From Cytidiella melzeri (lineage: Eukaryota > Basidiomycota > Agaricomycetes > Polyporales > Irpicaceae), in the NCBI GenBank assembly GCA_022592445.1, contig JABYQR010000023.1, forward strand, positions 1-64,000: a stretch of 64,000 nucleotides of DNA, read 5' to 3'. A model generated the notes under the pieces. The model had not been told where the DNA came from. It saw only the letters and a list, made by a program, of their open reading frames with translations, and did no database searches. The translations under genes were made by a program, and so were the position numbers. Of this stretch, positions 43,600-56,822 are shown one piece after another (position 1 is the first letter of the stretch; each line of letters begins with the position of its first letter).

Positions 43600-45978
43600 A
43601 TGCTTGCAACCGCGACGTATCTCGTCTTGGCGGCGTTTTTTTGTAGCTTTGAGCCGGTGCGCGGAACGGGCATCGACCGCCACTCAATCGTTTCGCGATA
43701 CAACCCTACCCGCAGTGCTTCCAGCACAACTACCCCGATGCAAGTGGGGAATGGCAACTTCGCGTTTGGCGCAGATTTGACAGGACTGCAGACGTTCCAG
43801 CCGTTTGCAATCATGTCTTCTTGGGGGTGGAAAAACGACAGTTTACCTCCCGGTAAGACTTGGGAGGACGTCGAGGTTTATACGGGTGAGAGTTGGGATT
43901 TTCATGGGCGGCCGATGGAGATTATGTACGGCGGAGACCCCTTGATACAGCAATGGCTTATTTCAAACCCCAACCGAGTCAACCTCGGCAGAATCGGTCT
44001 CTTGTTCTTCAACAATCACTGCAATGTAGCGAACGTAACGGAAAACGACTTGACGCGCAAACAGCAAGAACTGGACCTATGGACGGGCATTCTTACCAGT
44101 CAATTCGTCTATGACGGCGAGCAAGTCATGGTCAGCACGACCGCTGCACAGTCGAGCAACGCTGTGGGAGTTAGTGTCCGCTCCTCGCTCCTACAGTCTG
44201 GCCGATTGGGCATCTTCTTGGATTTCCCGTGGAATGACGGCTCGAGCAAGTTCTCAGCACCTTTTGTAGGCCAATTCAATGCCACAAGTAATCATACTAC
44301 CAGCCTCATTACTGGCCGTCAGCTGGGACGTGATGTCCAGGCCGAGGTAGCGCACACTCTCGATGCTTCCACCTTCATCACCTCTGTCGGAGGCGATCAG
44401 TTCTCCATCTCACGAGATTCTCCCAGCGAACACCGCTACAGCTTGAAGCCCAATGCGCGTTCCTCCTCCTTCTCGTTCACTGTCTCATATTCCACGTCTC
44501 GTGAAGAATCGCTACCTGAACCCTCAGCGATTGCCTCTGAGTCTACCGAAGCCTGGCAGAACTTCTGGACGAATAGCGGATTCGTAGATGTTCTCACAGG
44601 CTCGAGTGATCCCAGAGCCGAAGAGTTACAGAGACGCATTATCCTATCTCGCTACCTCATGCGGGTTAACGAAGCCGGAGAGAATCCACCTCAAGAGGTG
44701 AGAAGTTGTTGCCGCTGGCAGACAAATACGTTGTATCCAACTGACAGTGCAAACAGTCAGGTTTGGTTAACAATGGCTGGGTAAGCTACGTGTATATCTA
44801 GAAGCCGAACGATGGAGTTGATTTTTCTCCTTTCTCGGCCAGTATGGGAAATTCCACATGGAAATGGCGTTCTGGCACGAAGCACACTGGCAACTCTGGA
44901 ACGACTGGGATCTCGTCTCCGGCGTCGGGGAATCGTATCGAAAGTTTTTACCCACCTCTTTACAGCGTGCTCAAGTCCAACAGAACTTCAGTATGGGTGC
45001 TCGTTGGTCGAAGATGACCGATCCGACTGGTCGTTCTGCTCCAGGAGAGATCAACGAGCTGTTGATCTGGCAGCAAGTGCATCCTTTGATCTTCGCCGAG
45101 TACGAGTACAGGACTATGCCCTCGAGTCAGACGCTGGAGAAGTGGAAGGATGTGGTCAACGAAACGGCGAATTGGATGTCTGTCTTCGCGTTCTACAACC
45201 AAAGCACACGTTTCTACGACCTTGGGCCACCGATGTGTAAGTCTTGTGCGAAGGCATTTGCACTTAGAACGATGTTGATATTATACGTAGACGTTGTCGC
45301 GGAAGACACTGTTCCAAATATCACCCGGAACCCAGCATTTGAGCTGGCCTACTGGAAGTACGGATTGAACCTTGCGCAGACATGGATGCACCGTCTGGGC
45401 CTTCCGTCTCCCGCGATTTGGCAAGACGTGAAGGAGCATCTGGCGCCTCTGCCCATTGAAGATGGACTCTATGCTGTCTACGAAGGCATAGAAACCAACT
45501 TTTGGACTGACCCGACATATATCAACGACCATCCTGCACTCGTTGGTCTGCATGGCTGGCTACCGCCCATACCTGGCGTTAACCTCTCGATCGCGAAAGC
45601 TACAGCAGACAAAGCGTACATTTCCTGGAACGTCAGTAACTGCTGGGGGTAAGCTGCCTATCCATCATTTTCAAGGATACCTTGAATGAAAACGAATGAC
45701 GTAGATGGGATTTCCCTATGCTCGCCATGTCGGCGGCTCGAAATGGCGAGAGGGAGCAGGCTATCGAGTGGCTCCTGCACCCGCTTTTCGAGTTTGATGA
45801 TGTTGGCATGCCAATAGGAGGCGTTCGTGTTCCGACGCCTTACTTTCCTGGAGCGGGCTCGTTGTTGTATGCCGTGGCTATGATGAGTCGCGGTTGGGAC
45901 GGTAGTAACACGTCTGCCCCAGGGTTCTCTACGGATGGATGGAACGTGAGGGTTGAAAACGTGAATGTCGCTTTGTGA
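43600..45978 (+). CDS. Secreted six-hairpin glycosidase-like protein
   Basis: The exons are 43600-44697, 44757-44780, 44843-45236, 45291-45648 and 45705-45978, giving 715 aa. ATG 43600 starts a signal peptide (MLATATYLVLAAFF…). The mature protein begins near TGIDRHSIVSRYNPT. Landmarks are MQVGNGNFAFGADLTGLQTF, SSWGWKNDSLPPG, then FHMEMAFWHEAHWQLWNDWD and IWQQVHPLIFAEYEYR. The C-terminal part is WDFPMLAMSAARNG. This arrangement fits the (α/α)6 six-hairpin glycosidases related to GH65/GH95-type enzymes. It probably acts on extracellular carbohydrate, but the substrate and catalytic acids were not assigned. The second exon is 24 nt. Confidence 0.75.
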
Positions 45979-46213
45979 GGCTTGCCAAAAAAAAGTAGGG
46001 AGGGAGGCTTGGTGTTGAATAGCAACCATGTCTTTGCAGCAGGCATATGTGAGTAGCCTGGCGTAGGCTCGGATGTCATTACTACGGTACTGCAGAGTCC
46101 GTTGACCTGTAGATTATGTGTAAAATAAGCTATTGTAGTTTACAAAAGCCTGTCCACGACTGCTTTCACTGGCAGCACCAGCCACATCACAGCCTCAAGA
46201 AATCTCTCGCTGA

Positions 46214-47670
46214 TTATCGCAATGTCGCAATGATTTGACGTAAGGTAGGTAGCAGGATCAATTGCGCAGGACTGAGACAAGGAGGCACGAATACGGAGCT
46301 TGCGAGACCACGCATGAGCCACGCGTCCACTGTAAATATCTAGCATTAGCCCAGAATTTCGACTGAAAAGGAGAGAGAAAACAGTACTCACAACATGCTT
46401 GTCCTGTAATTAAAACAATGCAGTACGTCCATACTCGTCCTCCCCATCCCCGAACCTTGTGGCCTGTAGCTTTGTACCACATAACTTCTAGCAACACACA
46501 GACGCCTTGGAATGTAAAGAAGAACGTCACTCTGTGATCAAGGCCTCGTCCGAGTACGTAGATACTGTATTCATGCAAAAGTCCCGATGCCACGAAAGAG
46601 CCCAAGATGACTCCTGGCCTACCAGCAATCCATCCTCCAGGTATACCCCCATAAACAAGGAACACGCGCCTGAGCATTTGGTGCCAACGTCTCGCCCACA
46701 AGTCGGCAATTGAGTCTGAAGCCCAAGGGTTATGCATGAGCGGCGGCCACTGTTCCGGAGACTGTCCTAGGATGCCTACTGCGACGAGAGTGCAGAGGCT
46801 GTTCAAGGTGTTGAAACCAGCAATCATGCCTGTTATCCCTGCTACGCAAATCATGGTCGAGAATATGTAACGTGGTACCGGTGGCAGATCCGGAAGGAAG
46901 ACGGTACCCCCTGTGGCAGAGCCTATGCCGCCGGGTAAGATTTTGATGCCAGCAACACAGAGGTCGACAACGAAGAATGTCTTGACCATTTCCCAAAAGG
47001 TGGCCTTGAGAAATGCGGAGCGTTCCTTTGGACGGGAGTCTGGCGGGACAAAAACACCTTTGCCAACTTCCCAACCTATCCACCGCAAAGTTACCGCCGT
47101 CTCCATGCCATCCACGAAAGCAGAAGGAAGGAATCTTGCGATAGAATGAGTCTCAAGACTTGTCGGAGTGGGCTCGTGGACATAAGGCAGCTGCTTTTCT
47201 CCAATTTTCAGTCTACCGTTCCGTTCAAAAGCAAGGTCTATGCTTATGGCCACAACACTGAGGCCAGTGATTCCTAGAAAGTGCTTAGCGATGGAAAACA
47301 ACTCGACATAGGGTTCATGTTCACCTCTACACCAGTCATGAAATATATACTCGGAATTGGTGAAGTCGTAGTAGAACGTTCCTCGTATAGCCAAGTATAT
47401 TATAGAGGGCAACAACAGAAGGCGTGCAATCTGGGTGTCTCGTCTTCGTGCCAGGTATGCCATGAGACCATATAACAATACATACGCGAACGCATTCGGT
47501 ACGTCACGCCAAGTGATAGGTTTGCGGGAGTGTGGTGGTGGTATAAACTCCAATGCTAGTCTGTTCCAAGCAAATTGTAGCCTATGTCAGTACGACATTG
47601 AATGCGTTAGTAAACAGCGTTCATCCAGCTCAGATTAATGCACGTACTTTTGCTGCAAAGTCAACGTCAT
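46214..47670 (-). CDS. Wax-synthase-like membrane O-acyltransferase
   Basis: The exons are 47670-47648, 47581-46392 and 46329-46214, giving 442 aa. The first exon of 23 nt supplies the ATG (MTLTLQQ); the long frame otherwise begins without one. About eight hydrophobic helices are visible. The wax-synthase domain shows LWARRWHQMLRR (about residues 302-313) and ASGLLHEYSIY with the conserved His near residue 344. Members of this MBOAT-like family transfer acyl groups to alcohols; several in fungi act in secondary metabolism or lipid storage. It is convergent with the glycosidase-like gene (about 235 bp between stops). Confidence 0.82.
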
Positions 47671-48070
47671 TTTTTCGCAACGTATTATATCTGGTGCTGA
47701 AGCAGTCTTCTAGAGTCGCCGTTGTGATTATAAGCTGTAACTCTCCTTGAGCTGACTGTCATGAAAGTGGGACGAGGAGGACACGTTGCCACCCGCAATT
47801 CAGGCAGCGGTGAAACCATTTGGGAGTGTGACGTCTGCAAATGCCTTTTAAGGTAACAGGGCGGCTGCAACGTCGCCATCCGCTGTTTCGGTCTGATCGG
47901 AGCCGACGAGCTTGCGGGTAAGTAAGCATGCGTCTTGAACTCAAACTCGAGTCAGTACAGTCAACCAGGCTCATACCCTCATAGCTCATAGCGAAAGGTA
48001 ATCTGAGCTAGACCCTCACCCACTTCAGCAACTGATACAAAATCTAGCCTGGAAGTTCTCACTAGCCAAC
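47671..48070. other. Divergent promoter region
   Basis: It lies between the starts of the acyltransferase (minus) and the methyltransferase (plus) genes. No motif was recognised. Confidence 0.5.
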
Positions 48071-49212
48071 ATGGCGACCTTCAGCAAAGCAACATTCAAT
48101 ACTGCAAAATATGCCTCCATACGTCCAACATACCCTCGGCAATTATACGACTTCATTTTCAAATATCACGAGAGAGGGAATAAAGCCCGCTGGAGCACTG
48201 CTATAGATCTTGGGTGCGGTACTGGTACGTGGTGATGCAAGGCTATATATATGGTGCATGCCAAGTTGAGGATCATGCACCATTCACCAGGACAAGCTAC
48301 AACGGAATTGTCGGCTTTCCAAAAAATCATTGGCGTGGATCCGAGTGCAAAGATGATCGAACAAGCTTCTAGGGATGCTGCAACTGCCGGGCTTCCAGGC
48401 CAGATAGAATACCAGCAGTCCGCTGCTGAAGAACTTCCGTTCCTTCAGGACGGCAGCATTGATTTTGTGTCGGCAGGTCCGCCGTAATATTGCATGACAT
48501 GATTCACAAGCTAAGGGGCACTATTTCCGGATACTCACAGCACAAGCCGCGCATTGGTTCAACTGGACAAAGCTTTGGAAGGAGGCTGCCCGCGTTATGC
48601 GAACGGACGGAAGCCTGGCAGTTTGGGTATGCTGTTCTTGTGGACGTTGGACCCAGGCAGCTAAGTTTTCTGCTATAGGGATACTCGGAATTCCGCCTCA
48701 CAGGCTATCCGTCCGCCACGAAGCTGATCAACCAATATTCGCAAGGCTCTGACCCTGCCAACTCCCTTGGACCTCACTGGGAACGGCCTGGAAGGACGAT
48801 CGTCGACGAGCATCTTGTGGCGATACCTGATCCAGAGACAGTCGTCCCAGGCGCGTTCTGCGACTTTGAAAGAGTGTATTTCACAGGTATGTGACGATAC
48901 TATTACCGACGTCCTCGGAGAGCATATTTGGAATTCTCTTCAGGCGACTATTACCCCAATCTCCCGGACACGAGGCCTGTTATTTTGCGCAAGAAGATGT
49001 CATGGGACGACCTCATGTCCTACCTGCGCACATTTAGTGCTCTCCACACATTCCATGAGAAATACCCTGAGGACCTCCAGCGCGCAGACGGCGACATTGC
49101 AGGTCGGTTTTTGCACAGATTGCAGGAAGAAGTCATCCTGCAAAAGGGCCAAGCTGCTGAGGAGATAGATGTTGAGTGGCCGCTCGCTCTCATACTCGCT
49201 CGCCGAGCCTAG
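48071..49212 (+). CDS. Class I SAM-dependent methyltransferase (type 11)
   Basis: The exons are 48071-48224, 48291-48476, 48541-48626, 48679-48886 and 48944-49212, giving 300 aa. The start has the YASIRPTYPRQLYDFI segment typical of fungal trans-aconitate-methyltransferase-like proteins. Motif I is IDLGCGTGQ (about 45-53), followed by IIGVDPSAKMIEQAS and AAEELPF…DFVSAAQAAHWFNW. It transfers methyl from SAM to a small molecule; resemblance to Tmt1/Crg1-like enzymes suggests a carboxylate or related acceptor. No other biosynthetic genes cluster here except the neighbouring acyltransferase. Confidence 0.84.
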
Positions 49213-49608
49213 CATACAGTTGGCCGTCGTCCGTAGTTGATCACGTAGAAAGACACGTAGTGTTATCGTATCACTGACTCCCGCTGTGAGCGGTCTGCGA
49301 TGCACATACAGAATCGGCCAGCCCTGTAAAGGTTTGGCTTGGCTGAGCTATTGTCGGCGCTTTAGTCAATTTCGGGAGAAATCTAAACATGATGCTTGCC
49401 TCCTGCCATCCCCGCCTCCGCCTTCACCTTCATGCTCATTCCTGGACGTCGTCTCGGTCGGTCCATGCAAACTCTGTACCCTACGCACTAATATTCTGCT
49501 TTTATTTACTATTTGTGCTCTCCTCTGTACGACTAGCACTCGCATTGGCTCCAGCCGCCGATATCTCAGTCTGTCTGGCCGTGACCTGGTTTAGCTGCCC
49601 TAGACTTC
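49213..49608. other. Intergenic
   Basis: Short region with pyrimidine-rich stretches just before ATG 49609; no gene seen. Confidence 0.5.
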
Positions 49609-52600
49609 ATGAAGAAGCTCTTTCGTGACAGAAAACCTTCGATAGACTCGAAAGCAAAACCTGCGATCCAGGGACATGCAACACTAGCGAGCACTGAACC
49701 ACCTCTTTATGCGCGGTTCTCCAGTGTCCAACGCGGCCAAGATAATGGCGGCCCTACAAAACCTATCGTCTCAGGTCCTATGCAGCTCTCGTCTAGACCT
49801 AGCTTATCAAAGGGTTCATCGAGTGCCGCTGCCCCAGTCCTAGCTTCGAAGAGCAAGGAGGCGGAGAAGGAGACCAAGGACATGGGCAGGATGCCCAGCA
49901 GGACAAGCCAAGACACTCAGAAGCCGCAGATTATGAAAGGCTCAAAAATGCCCAATAGGATGAGTCAGGAGGGAATCAGATCGCAGATGCTGAATGGGTT
50001 GTCGAGTAGGACAACGCGTGCGGAAGAGAGGCAGCAGGTAGTTACTTCTCTACCTCCCCGCCGGAGCTCACGACCACTGCCAACTGCCCCCATTTACGAT
50101 GACCCTCACATTGCGTTCCCTCGCATGCAGTCCTTGGAATATAACCGCAGCGGTCCACCTTCTGAAGCACTAGTGGCTCCTCGCCTGGATTGGGCACCGA
50201 CTGGGTCTTCCAGTTCCTTGGCATCAGACTCGGTTTCGTACTCTCCCCCACTGAGACAGCTGGTTGTACGCAACTTTGACCCAGAGAACGACTCGCTGGC
50301 AGACAGCATTGTTCGTCCCGCGCATACTACCGTACACAGTCCACCTCAGCATGTCTTATCACCGCGTGTTGAACCTGGCACACTAGGGGTGTCTTCGCCG
50401 CTTTCGCAGCCCGCTCCTTTGCGTCCCTCTGGATTTGATACCAAAGATCAGCCACGCTCTCCACCCGCGCCTTCAGATTTTCGAGACCCTACTCCGCTTC
50501 GTACAGCACCAATACCCGTTAACGACCACGTCCCCAGGAATTTTGATCATCCACCCGCACTTTCCAATAGCCTTTCATCTGTGCCGCATTCTCAGCCGGA
50601 ATCTCACTCCGTTTTGCATCCTTCAAAACCTCCACCATCGCGGCCACAAGATACCCATCGAGACGACTCTGTTCACGTCCCTACAGCTGAGTTGCCCGTC
50701 CGCAAGGTGTCCCTTCTGTCCACGCCGAGCATCACACGTAAGAAATACTCCCCGTTGGCCGCGTTTGGACTTTCAGTCTCGGACGCCAATCCTACATCTA
50801 ACCCTACAGCCTCGACGAGCAGTGCTAGCATCCCCGATGACAAGGTGAGCAAAGTTTGCCCATTTTTTATTCTTACCTTGGATATCGGGCGCTAGTCGAA
50901 TGAAATACACCCCAAAGCCCGTTGGCATTGAGATTTTGGCTCGTGGCGAGCTCATATAACATCGGTGCTATGCTTCGGCCTGCTGGCATGGACACGTGTA
51001 GTAGTTCCACTTGTGCCTTGATCTCTTGGCTTTTGTGTATTTCGTCTGTTGTTTGCCTACGAAATACGTCAGATCGTAACACCAGTACTGACGTCTTGAC
51101 TTATTTCCAGCCTCCGATAAACACCGATTATGAAGCTGTACCTCCACGCGCTCCAAAGTCACACGCGCCCCCGTTGCTACCGACTCTTGACGTCTCCTTG
51201 TCATCGTCCGACGGTCCACTCTTGGATATCGACTTGAGCAATTGGGTATGTACCACTTTCCCCTGAATTATTGAGCGCAGGCCATAATTAGCCTTCCATC
51301 TTTCACAGCGCAAGACAGCGGTGGAGATTCCGTCAAAGCGTGCATCCCGAGCCGAGAGTGCAACGAAACGCGTTAGCAGCATACCTAGCATACCTCCATC
51401 CCCCGTTTCACCTCCCCATAGCCAACTCCCTGAAATCGACGAGCACGGCTTTGCAAACAGTGAAATTATAAACGACACGACAGTCACGACTTCGCATCCA
51501 CAGCTACCTCCGAAGCAGCCGTGGGAGCCCACACTGCCAGCACCAGTCCCTGTACATCCTCTCACGGACCCTGTGACTGTTTCATCACGACTATCTGCTT
51601 CACTGCAGTCAACGACACCTACATACCATTCACGTGCCCTACCTTCACAACCGTCTCCTACTCCACCCCACAAAGATATGCCGGACGTTGGAGAGAAGCA
51701 ATTTCAAACGGTAAACGACCCTCCGCCCGTTATGCCGGGCAAAGCGCGCGCTTCTCAGCAGATGAAGGATCCTTTCCCGCAGGTTCGAGGCTCAGATACC
51801 CTGAACACAACTGCACGTCATTCAACCGACCAACACACCGACCCTGTACAAGGTCGACCACGTATTTTTGCCGCTATGGATGCGACATCCGAAACAAACA
51901 ATCTTGAAATCGACCCTAGGATGATTGGTCTCATTGGTGGCGTAGCTGCAGCACTTAAGACGGAGGAAGCCTACAATTTGGGGCCTCATACTGGATATCA
52001 GACCCCGAACTCGACTCCTCCGCCGCCTCCTGAGAAGGAAGACAGACCTCATCGAAGGAAACTCAGCAAGACGAAGAAAGACGGCTCGGCGCGCAAGGCT
52101 GTACCTGCTACGGTGGGAATCCTTGAGAGGACTAGTTCACCGCGGCATGGTTCGTCTAGAACTGTCGTGCGCAATCCTGAAGTTGTGGAAACTCGCGGAA
52201 CCCACCATGTCTTGACAAAGTCTGCACACCCTACACCAACTTCACCACCAGCACAGTCGGGAACACCCTCTCGGGCAAGAGAGGAACCTGAGCGCCACAG
52301 CAGTGATACCGAGAGACATGCGCGAAAGCGCAGCACCTCCACTGACAACAATCTTCATCGACATTCCCGGGATGCTGTCAAAGCGCTAACTGATAAACAG
52401 ATGGACAAGCTGATCAATCGCAAGTCGTACGGCGGCAGCCTGCCCCAGGCTGAACCGCAGCCGTCGTCATCTAGGCGTCCAAACCCCTTGGATCAGTCGG
52501 CTGCTTACCCTCCACCGCCACACAAGTTATCGCATAGGTCTACCGCTCCCTTCATTCCAACGCAAACAGCAGAACCTGTCAGTCCCAGTGCCAAACGGTC

Positions 52601-54471
52601 ACATCACGCAGGACAGCTATCCATTTCTCATGGTCCCGGGTCACGTCACGCTTCGCCTCAGCTCCCGACGCCTCCTGAGGAGTACCAGCCGACCATGCCC
52701 CAACCACAGAAGGTACGGCGCGAGAAGAAGCCGGTCTCACCGCCTGTCTACCACCATCGCGAGCAGTCTCAGCCGGTCAAGTCAAGGGAACCGACGCCTG
52801 AGCCTCGATTCTATCCCCTCGTCGCCCATCTTGCCGATGCGGTGCTTTTGGAGGAGATTCTCACTTATTTAACGTTTTATGACTGGCTGCTGCTGTCTTG
52901 TGTCAGTAAGGAGATCCGGCGGACGCTGTTCGAGATTGGAAGGGAGCAGGTGCTCGAAAGATATCTGCGGACAGTTGGGTATAATCGGTGGTTGTGGGAC
53001 ACGCCTGAGCCTCTGAAATTGCGAGTAGAGGTCAGTGGTATATCTTTCTTGCGTTCTTGTCCCACGACTGATTCGATATTCAGGATCTGTGCCACTACAT
53101 GCGAGGAGTTTCGATACCTATTCATCAATACGCAGCGACCTCGACAAATTATCTACAGTCCCCGTCGACGGCCAATCCTTGGACGATGCAAGAGCTCACA
53201 TTCGCATGCAGAGCATTCACTCGCGTTGTCCTGCGTTTGCGCGTACAAGCGGAGGCTGAAGCCACGTACTCGGCAGCTCGATTAATTGGGTCACCGCATA
53301 GTATGCAACCAAGGTCACGTACGCTCTCCAACGTAGCAGTGCCCCATCGCGGCCCGACGAAATGGTCCTCGCAGTCTAGCATCAACATGTCTCGGACTTC
53401 GAGTCGTGCGCCGTCGCCTGCGCCTTCTTCGCGATATAACGGGTCTGGTGGTAGTCTGCACGCGACGGCTGCTTCTTTCCACTCTCCTTTATTCCGTTTG
53501 CGGCGTGCACCATTGCTGCAGGTCTTTGTGCCTTCACCCGAAGGCGACTGGCTCTCGGACAACAGCATTTTGGAATGCGAAGCAGAGCTGAAGAGAGCGG
53601 GCGTGACGCATCTGTTGAGAGCGGGCGATGTTGTTTGGGATGTGGCTGTAGGTGACGAAGCTAATGTTGGTAGGCTGGTGTGGGATGGCAATTACCTTAT
53701 CGTGAGTGCCACTTTTCTTTTCCGAAGTATTCGCATGGAAGTTATTGAAAGAGTCACTCCAGGATCTTGACTACACATACTCGAGAGTTGGAGATGCGCC
53801 GCGTTATCTGCCTACGTTGGCGTTCTCCCCGTCGTACTTTCATCGCGTCATACGCACGATGGGGACAGGAAATCCCATTGTTCGCGTTGATATTTCGCCT
53901 TGGGCGGACCAGATCCAGGCCAATCTTCAGCTGATCCAGGACAGGATGAGAACGGAAAAGTGAGTCACTATTGTTCGATGTTTGAACATTCCTTGCTAAC
54001 TCGGTTCCCATTCTCCTTTCGTTTACGACAGTCCTGGTCGGCACATGGTAGTCCGATGGGTGCACCGATCTTCTTTTGTCATTCGTCCTCCGTCAGGGTC
54101 CAAATCCATTCGTCTGCCGATGCCTAGCACAGCCGGCCCAGGACCGTCACCTACAGGCGCGTGGATCGTCGACCCGGGTTGGTTCGGGACGGTGGTAGTT
54201 GAGACGGAGGGGACGAACGAAGGTCTCGCAGATCTTCAAGCACGCTGCAGGGGCCCATTACCACAACGCGGGCCGATGCGAGTAGACCAGGCGCAGTGGG
54301 AGGGCTGGGAGGAGCGGAGGGTTGTATTCCGGATCTTGAGAGAGCGAAGGTGAGTTCTGCTATGCGTGTTCTGAGCATGTGTTGATAGACGGTTCTTCGC
54401 TGGTTTGTAGTCGTCCGGGGGAGATTTGTATACGGGTGGTGACTGATAAAGAACGGATCATACCGGGGTAA
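49609..54471 (+). CDS. Long disordered F-box-containing protein
   Basis: The exons are 49609-50844, 51111-51245, 51309-53030, 53084-53701, 53763-53959, 54032-54349 and 54411-54471, giving 1,428 aa. Residues 1 to ~950 are low-complexity, rich in Pro, Ser and basic residues. At ~960-1010 an F-box-like segment (LADAVLLEEILTYLTFYDWLLLSCVSK, split here as two motifs LADAVLLEEILTYL and FYDWLLLSCVSKEI) appears. The C-terminal ~420 residues are better ordered (VFVPSPEGDWLSD; GDVVWDVAVGDEANVGRLVW; FSPSYFHRVI; GAWIVDPGWFGTVVVE). It may act as a scaffold or SCF receptor. ATG 49609 is the first in-frame start. Confidence 0.78.
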
Positions 54472-54870
54472 CCTGTTTCTGGGTGGGTTTAGAAGGTTTG
54501 CTTGGGATATACCCTTTGTAGAGTGGGGACAGACACGCGTCTGGGGCTGGCTCTCGACGTTCGACAAGCTATCGAATAGTGGGTTGTTGTAGCTTAAGCT
54601 TGTTTATTGTTACATATCCTTCTCCTGTTGGTTGTACCATGTACCATGTATTTGCTTCTAGATACCACACACTTAGTCCCAAATTTCATTAAATTTCATT
54701 GCCCATACCTATCTCGATGTGCGCCGATCGCATAGTGATCGCTGGTCCAAAAGCGGTCCATTTTCAAGATCGCGTTAAATCACTTACAATCAGGCCACAA
54801 CCTACAAGAACTTGTCAACGACGCGCGCATTTGAACGGCCTTTCACCGTCTGCCACTGCTTGTCGCAACG
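54472..54870. other. Intergenic
   Basis: 3' region of the F-box gene and upstream region of the isomerase gene; no gene seen. Confidence 0.5.
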
Positions 54871-56313
54871 ATGGAACCTTCTACTCCTCCGATCTTCAAG
54901 ATCATACCCACAACGCAAACGTATGATTGGGGAAAGATAGGATCATCGTCCAAGGTGGCGCAGTTCGCGTCAAAGTCCAAAATGCCCGGCTTCAAGGTGG
55001 ATGAAGCGACACCTTACGCAGAGGTACGACTCAAACATGGGCTGAGTTGACAAACCAGTACTGATGAATGACACTTGGTGATTATTTCGACAGCTGTGGA
55101 TGGGCACCCACCCAACCGCCCCCTCCCGCCTCTGGACCGGCGAATCCCTCGCCTCGTACCTACAAAAGCACAAAACCCTCCTCGGCTCCCGCGTCCTCGA
55201 GCGGTTCACCTCCGCCGGCGCCGCCTCTGGCAATCTCCCTTTCCTCCTCAAAGTCCTCGCCATCGCCAAAGCCCTCAGCATCCAAACCCACCCGGACAAG
55301 CAGATGGCCGAGCGTCTCAATCAAGCCCAACCGGACATCTACAGAGACGCAAACCACAAACCAGAGATGGCGTTGGCACTTACGGACTTTGAGGCGTTGT
55401 GCGGGTTCAGGCCGCTTCCAGAGATTGCCGCGCATTTGGGGAGCACGCCCGAGTTCGCGGCGCTCATTCCTGACACGATCGCGGAGGAGTTCAAGAGGCT
55501 GGCGTCCTCTGCTACCTCGGATGGCCCGGAAGAGAAGGCTGCGCTCAAAAACTTGTTTGCGGCCGTGATGACGGCGGACAAGGCGGTTTTCGCGGCTCAG
55601 CTGGAGACGTTGATACAGAGGTACGAAGGAAAAGACGGTGTCGATCCTTCGGAAACAGCGATCCAAAAACTCGTGCTGAGGATCAACAGTCAGTTCCCGG
55701 TGGACATTGGTACGTTCTGCGCGTTCATGCTCAACTACGTGCAGATGGTGCCGGGAGAAGCCATCTTTCTCGCAGCAGGCGAACCGCATGCGTACATCTC
55801 TGGTGGTGAGTATGACCATCTCTCGTGTAAACTTGACAAGGGAGATCCTGGAGCTGAGTATTGTATGTTTACCCACTAGATATAATTGAATGCATGGCCA
55901 CCTCGGATAATGTCATCCGCGCTGGGTTAACACCCAAGCTGCGAGACGTTCCCAACCTCGTGGCCGGGCTCACATACGTCGCCTCCGACCATAAGAAACA
56001 TCTCGTAAAGCCCGAGCCATTTAGTGCTGTCTCTGCAGTGTCGCGCCACACGACGTTGTACGATCCTCCTATTCCTGAGTTTGCCGTGCTTCGCGTGGTG
56101 TTGGCTGCAAGAGAGACGGAGGAGCATGCTGCTATTGATGGACCCAGCATAGTGATTGTAACGGAGGGCAGTGGTGATGTCAAGTGGGAGGGTGGGTCTT
56201 TGGAGGTGTCGGAAGGAGAGGTGTTTTTCGTGGGCGCAAACACGCCGGTGAGGTTTGAGGAGAAGGGTGGAGAGAGCTTTACGGTGTTTAGGGCGTTTGT
56301 GGACGTGAAATGA
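54871..56313 (+). CDS. Mannose-6-phosphate isomerase (type I)
   Basis: The exons are 54871-55023, 55094-55805 and 55880-56313, giving 432 aa, the usual length. It interconverts fructose-6-phosphate and mannose-6-phosphate, feeding GDP-mannose for glycosylation and cell wall. Zn ligands fit the family: Gln and His in IQTHPDK (about 114-120), Glu in HKPE (about 139-142) and His in AAGEPHAYISG (about 283-293). The signature YDWGKIG is near the N terminus. The C-terminal cupin half ends VFFVGANTPVRFEEKGGE. The intron inside the GEPHAYISG/DIIECMATSDN motif keeps phase 1. Confidence 0.95.
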
Positions 56314-56822
56314 AGTCAGGAACATGTACGTTATAGAATATACGGTACGGTCGATCAGTAGTGAATCAACAAAGGAAGGAAATGTTTTGTCTAATCTGTT
56401 GAATGAATAGCGAGGGTGGCTCGCCCTCTTGAGAGTGTCTGAATGGGTGCGAAAAGAAAGAAGGTCAGTACGCGGATGCATACGGACGGGAGATTGCCAG
56501 GCCTCTGGACATGCTCCTGCGGTGCTGCCTGTGAGGAACAGCCAACAGAGGTACAGGAAGGCGGTGAGGGTATGTATTGCGCAGCTGCTGAGCACACCGC
56601 CTGCGAGGACGCGTGCAGTGTCGGGTTGCCGAGTTGGCCACGGGCGGGACGTTTCGCCTTGGCCGAAAAAGGAAAGAACAGATTGGAGGCGACGTCGGGC
56701 GGTGCAGACGCGATCACACCGCTCCTGGATCTCATCGCCATGCGGAATCAGCGCGGTATATATTACAACTTATAATCTGCTGCACCTCTCTCTCTCCCAC
56801 CACCACCTTTTCCTCAACCACC
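56314..56822. other. Intergenic, with TATATA box before the next gene
   Basis: TATATATTACAAC at 56757-56769 lies about 60 bp before ATG 56823, followed by a CT-rich leader (CTCTCTCTCCC). No gene seen. Confidence 0.5.

Noticed and set aside
55160..55876. 238-codon minus-strand frame opposite phosphomannose isomerase
   Set aside because: An antisense shadow of a well-supported enzyme gene with conserved Zn ligands.
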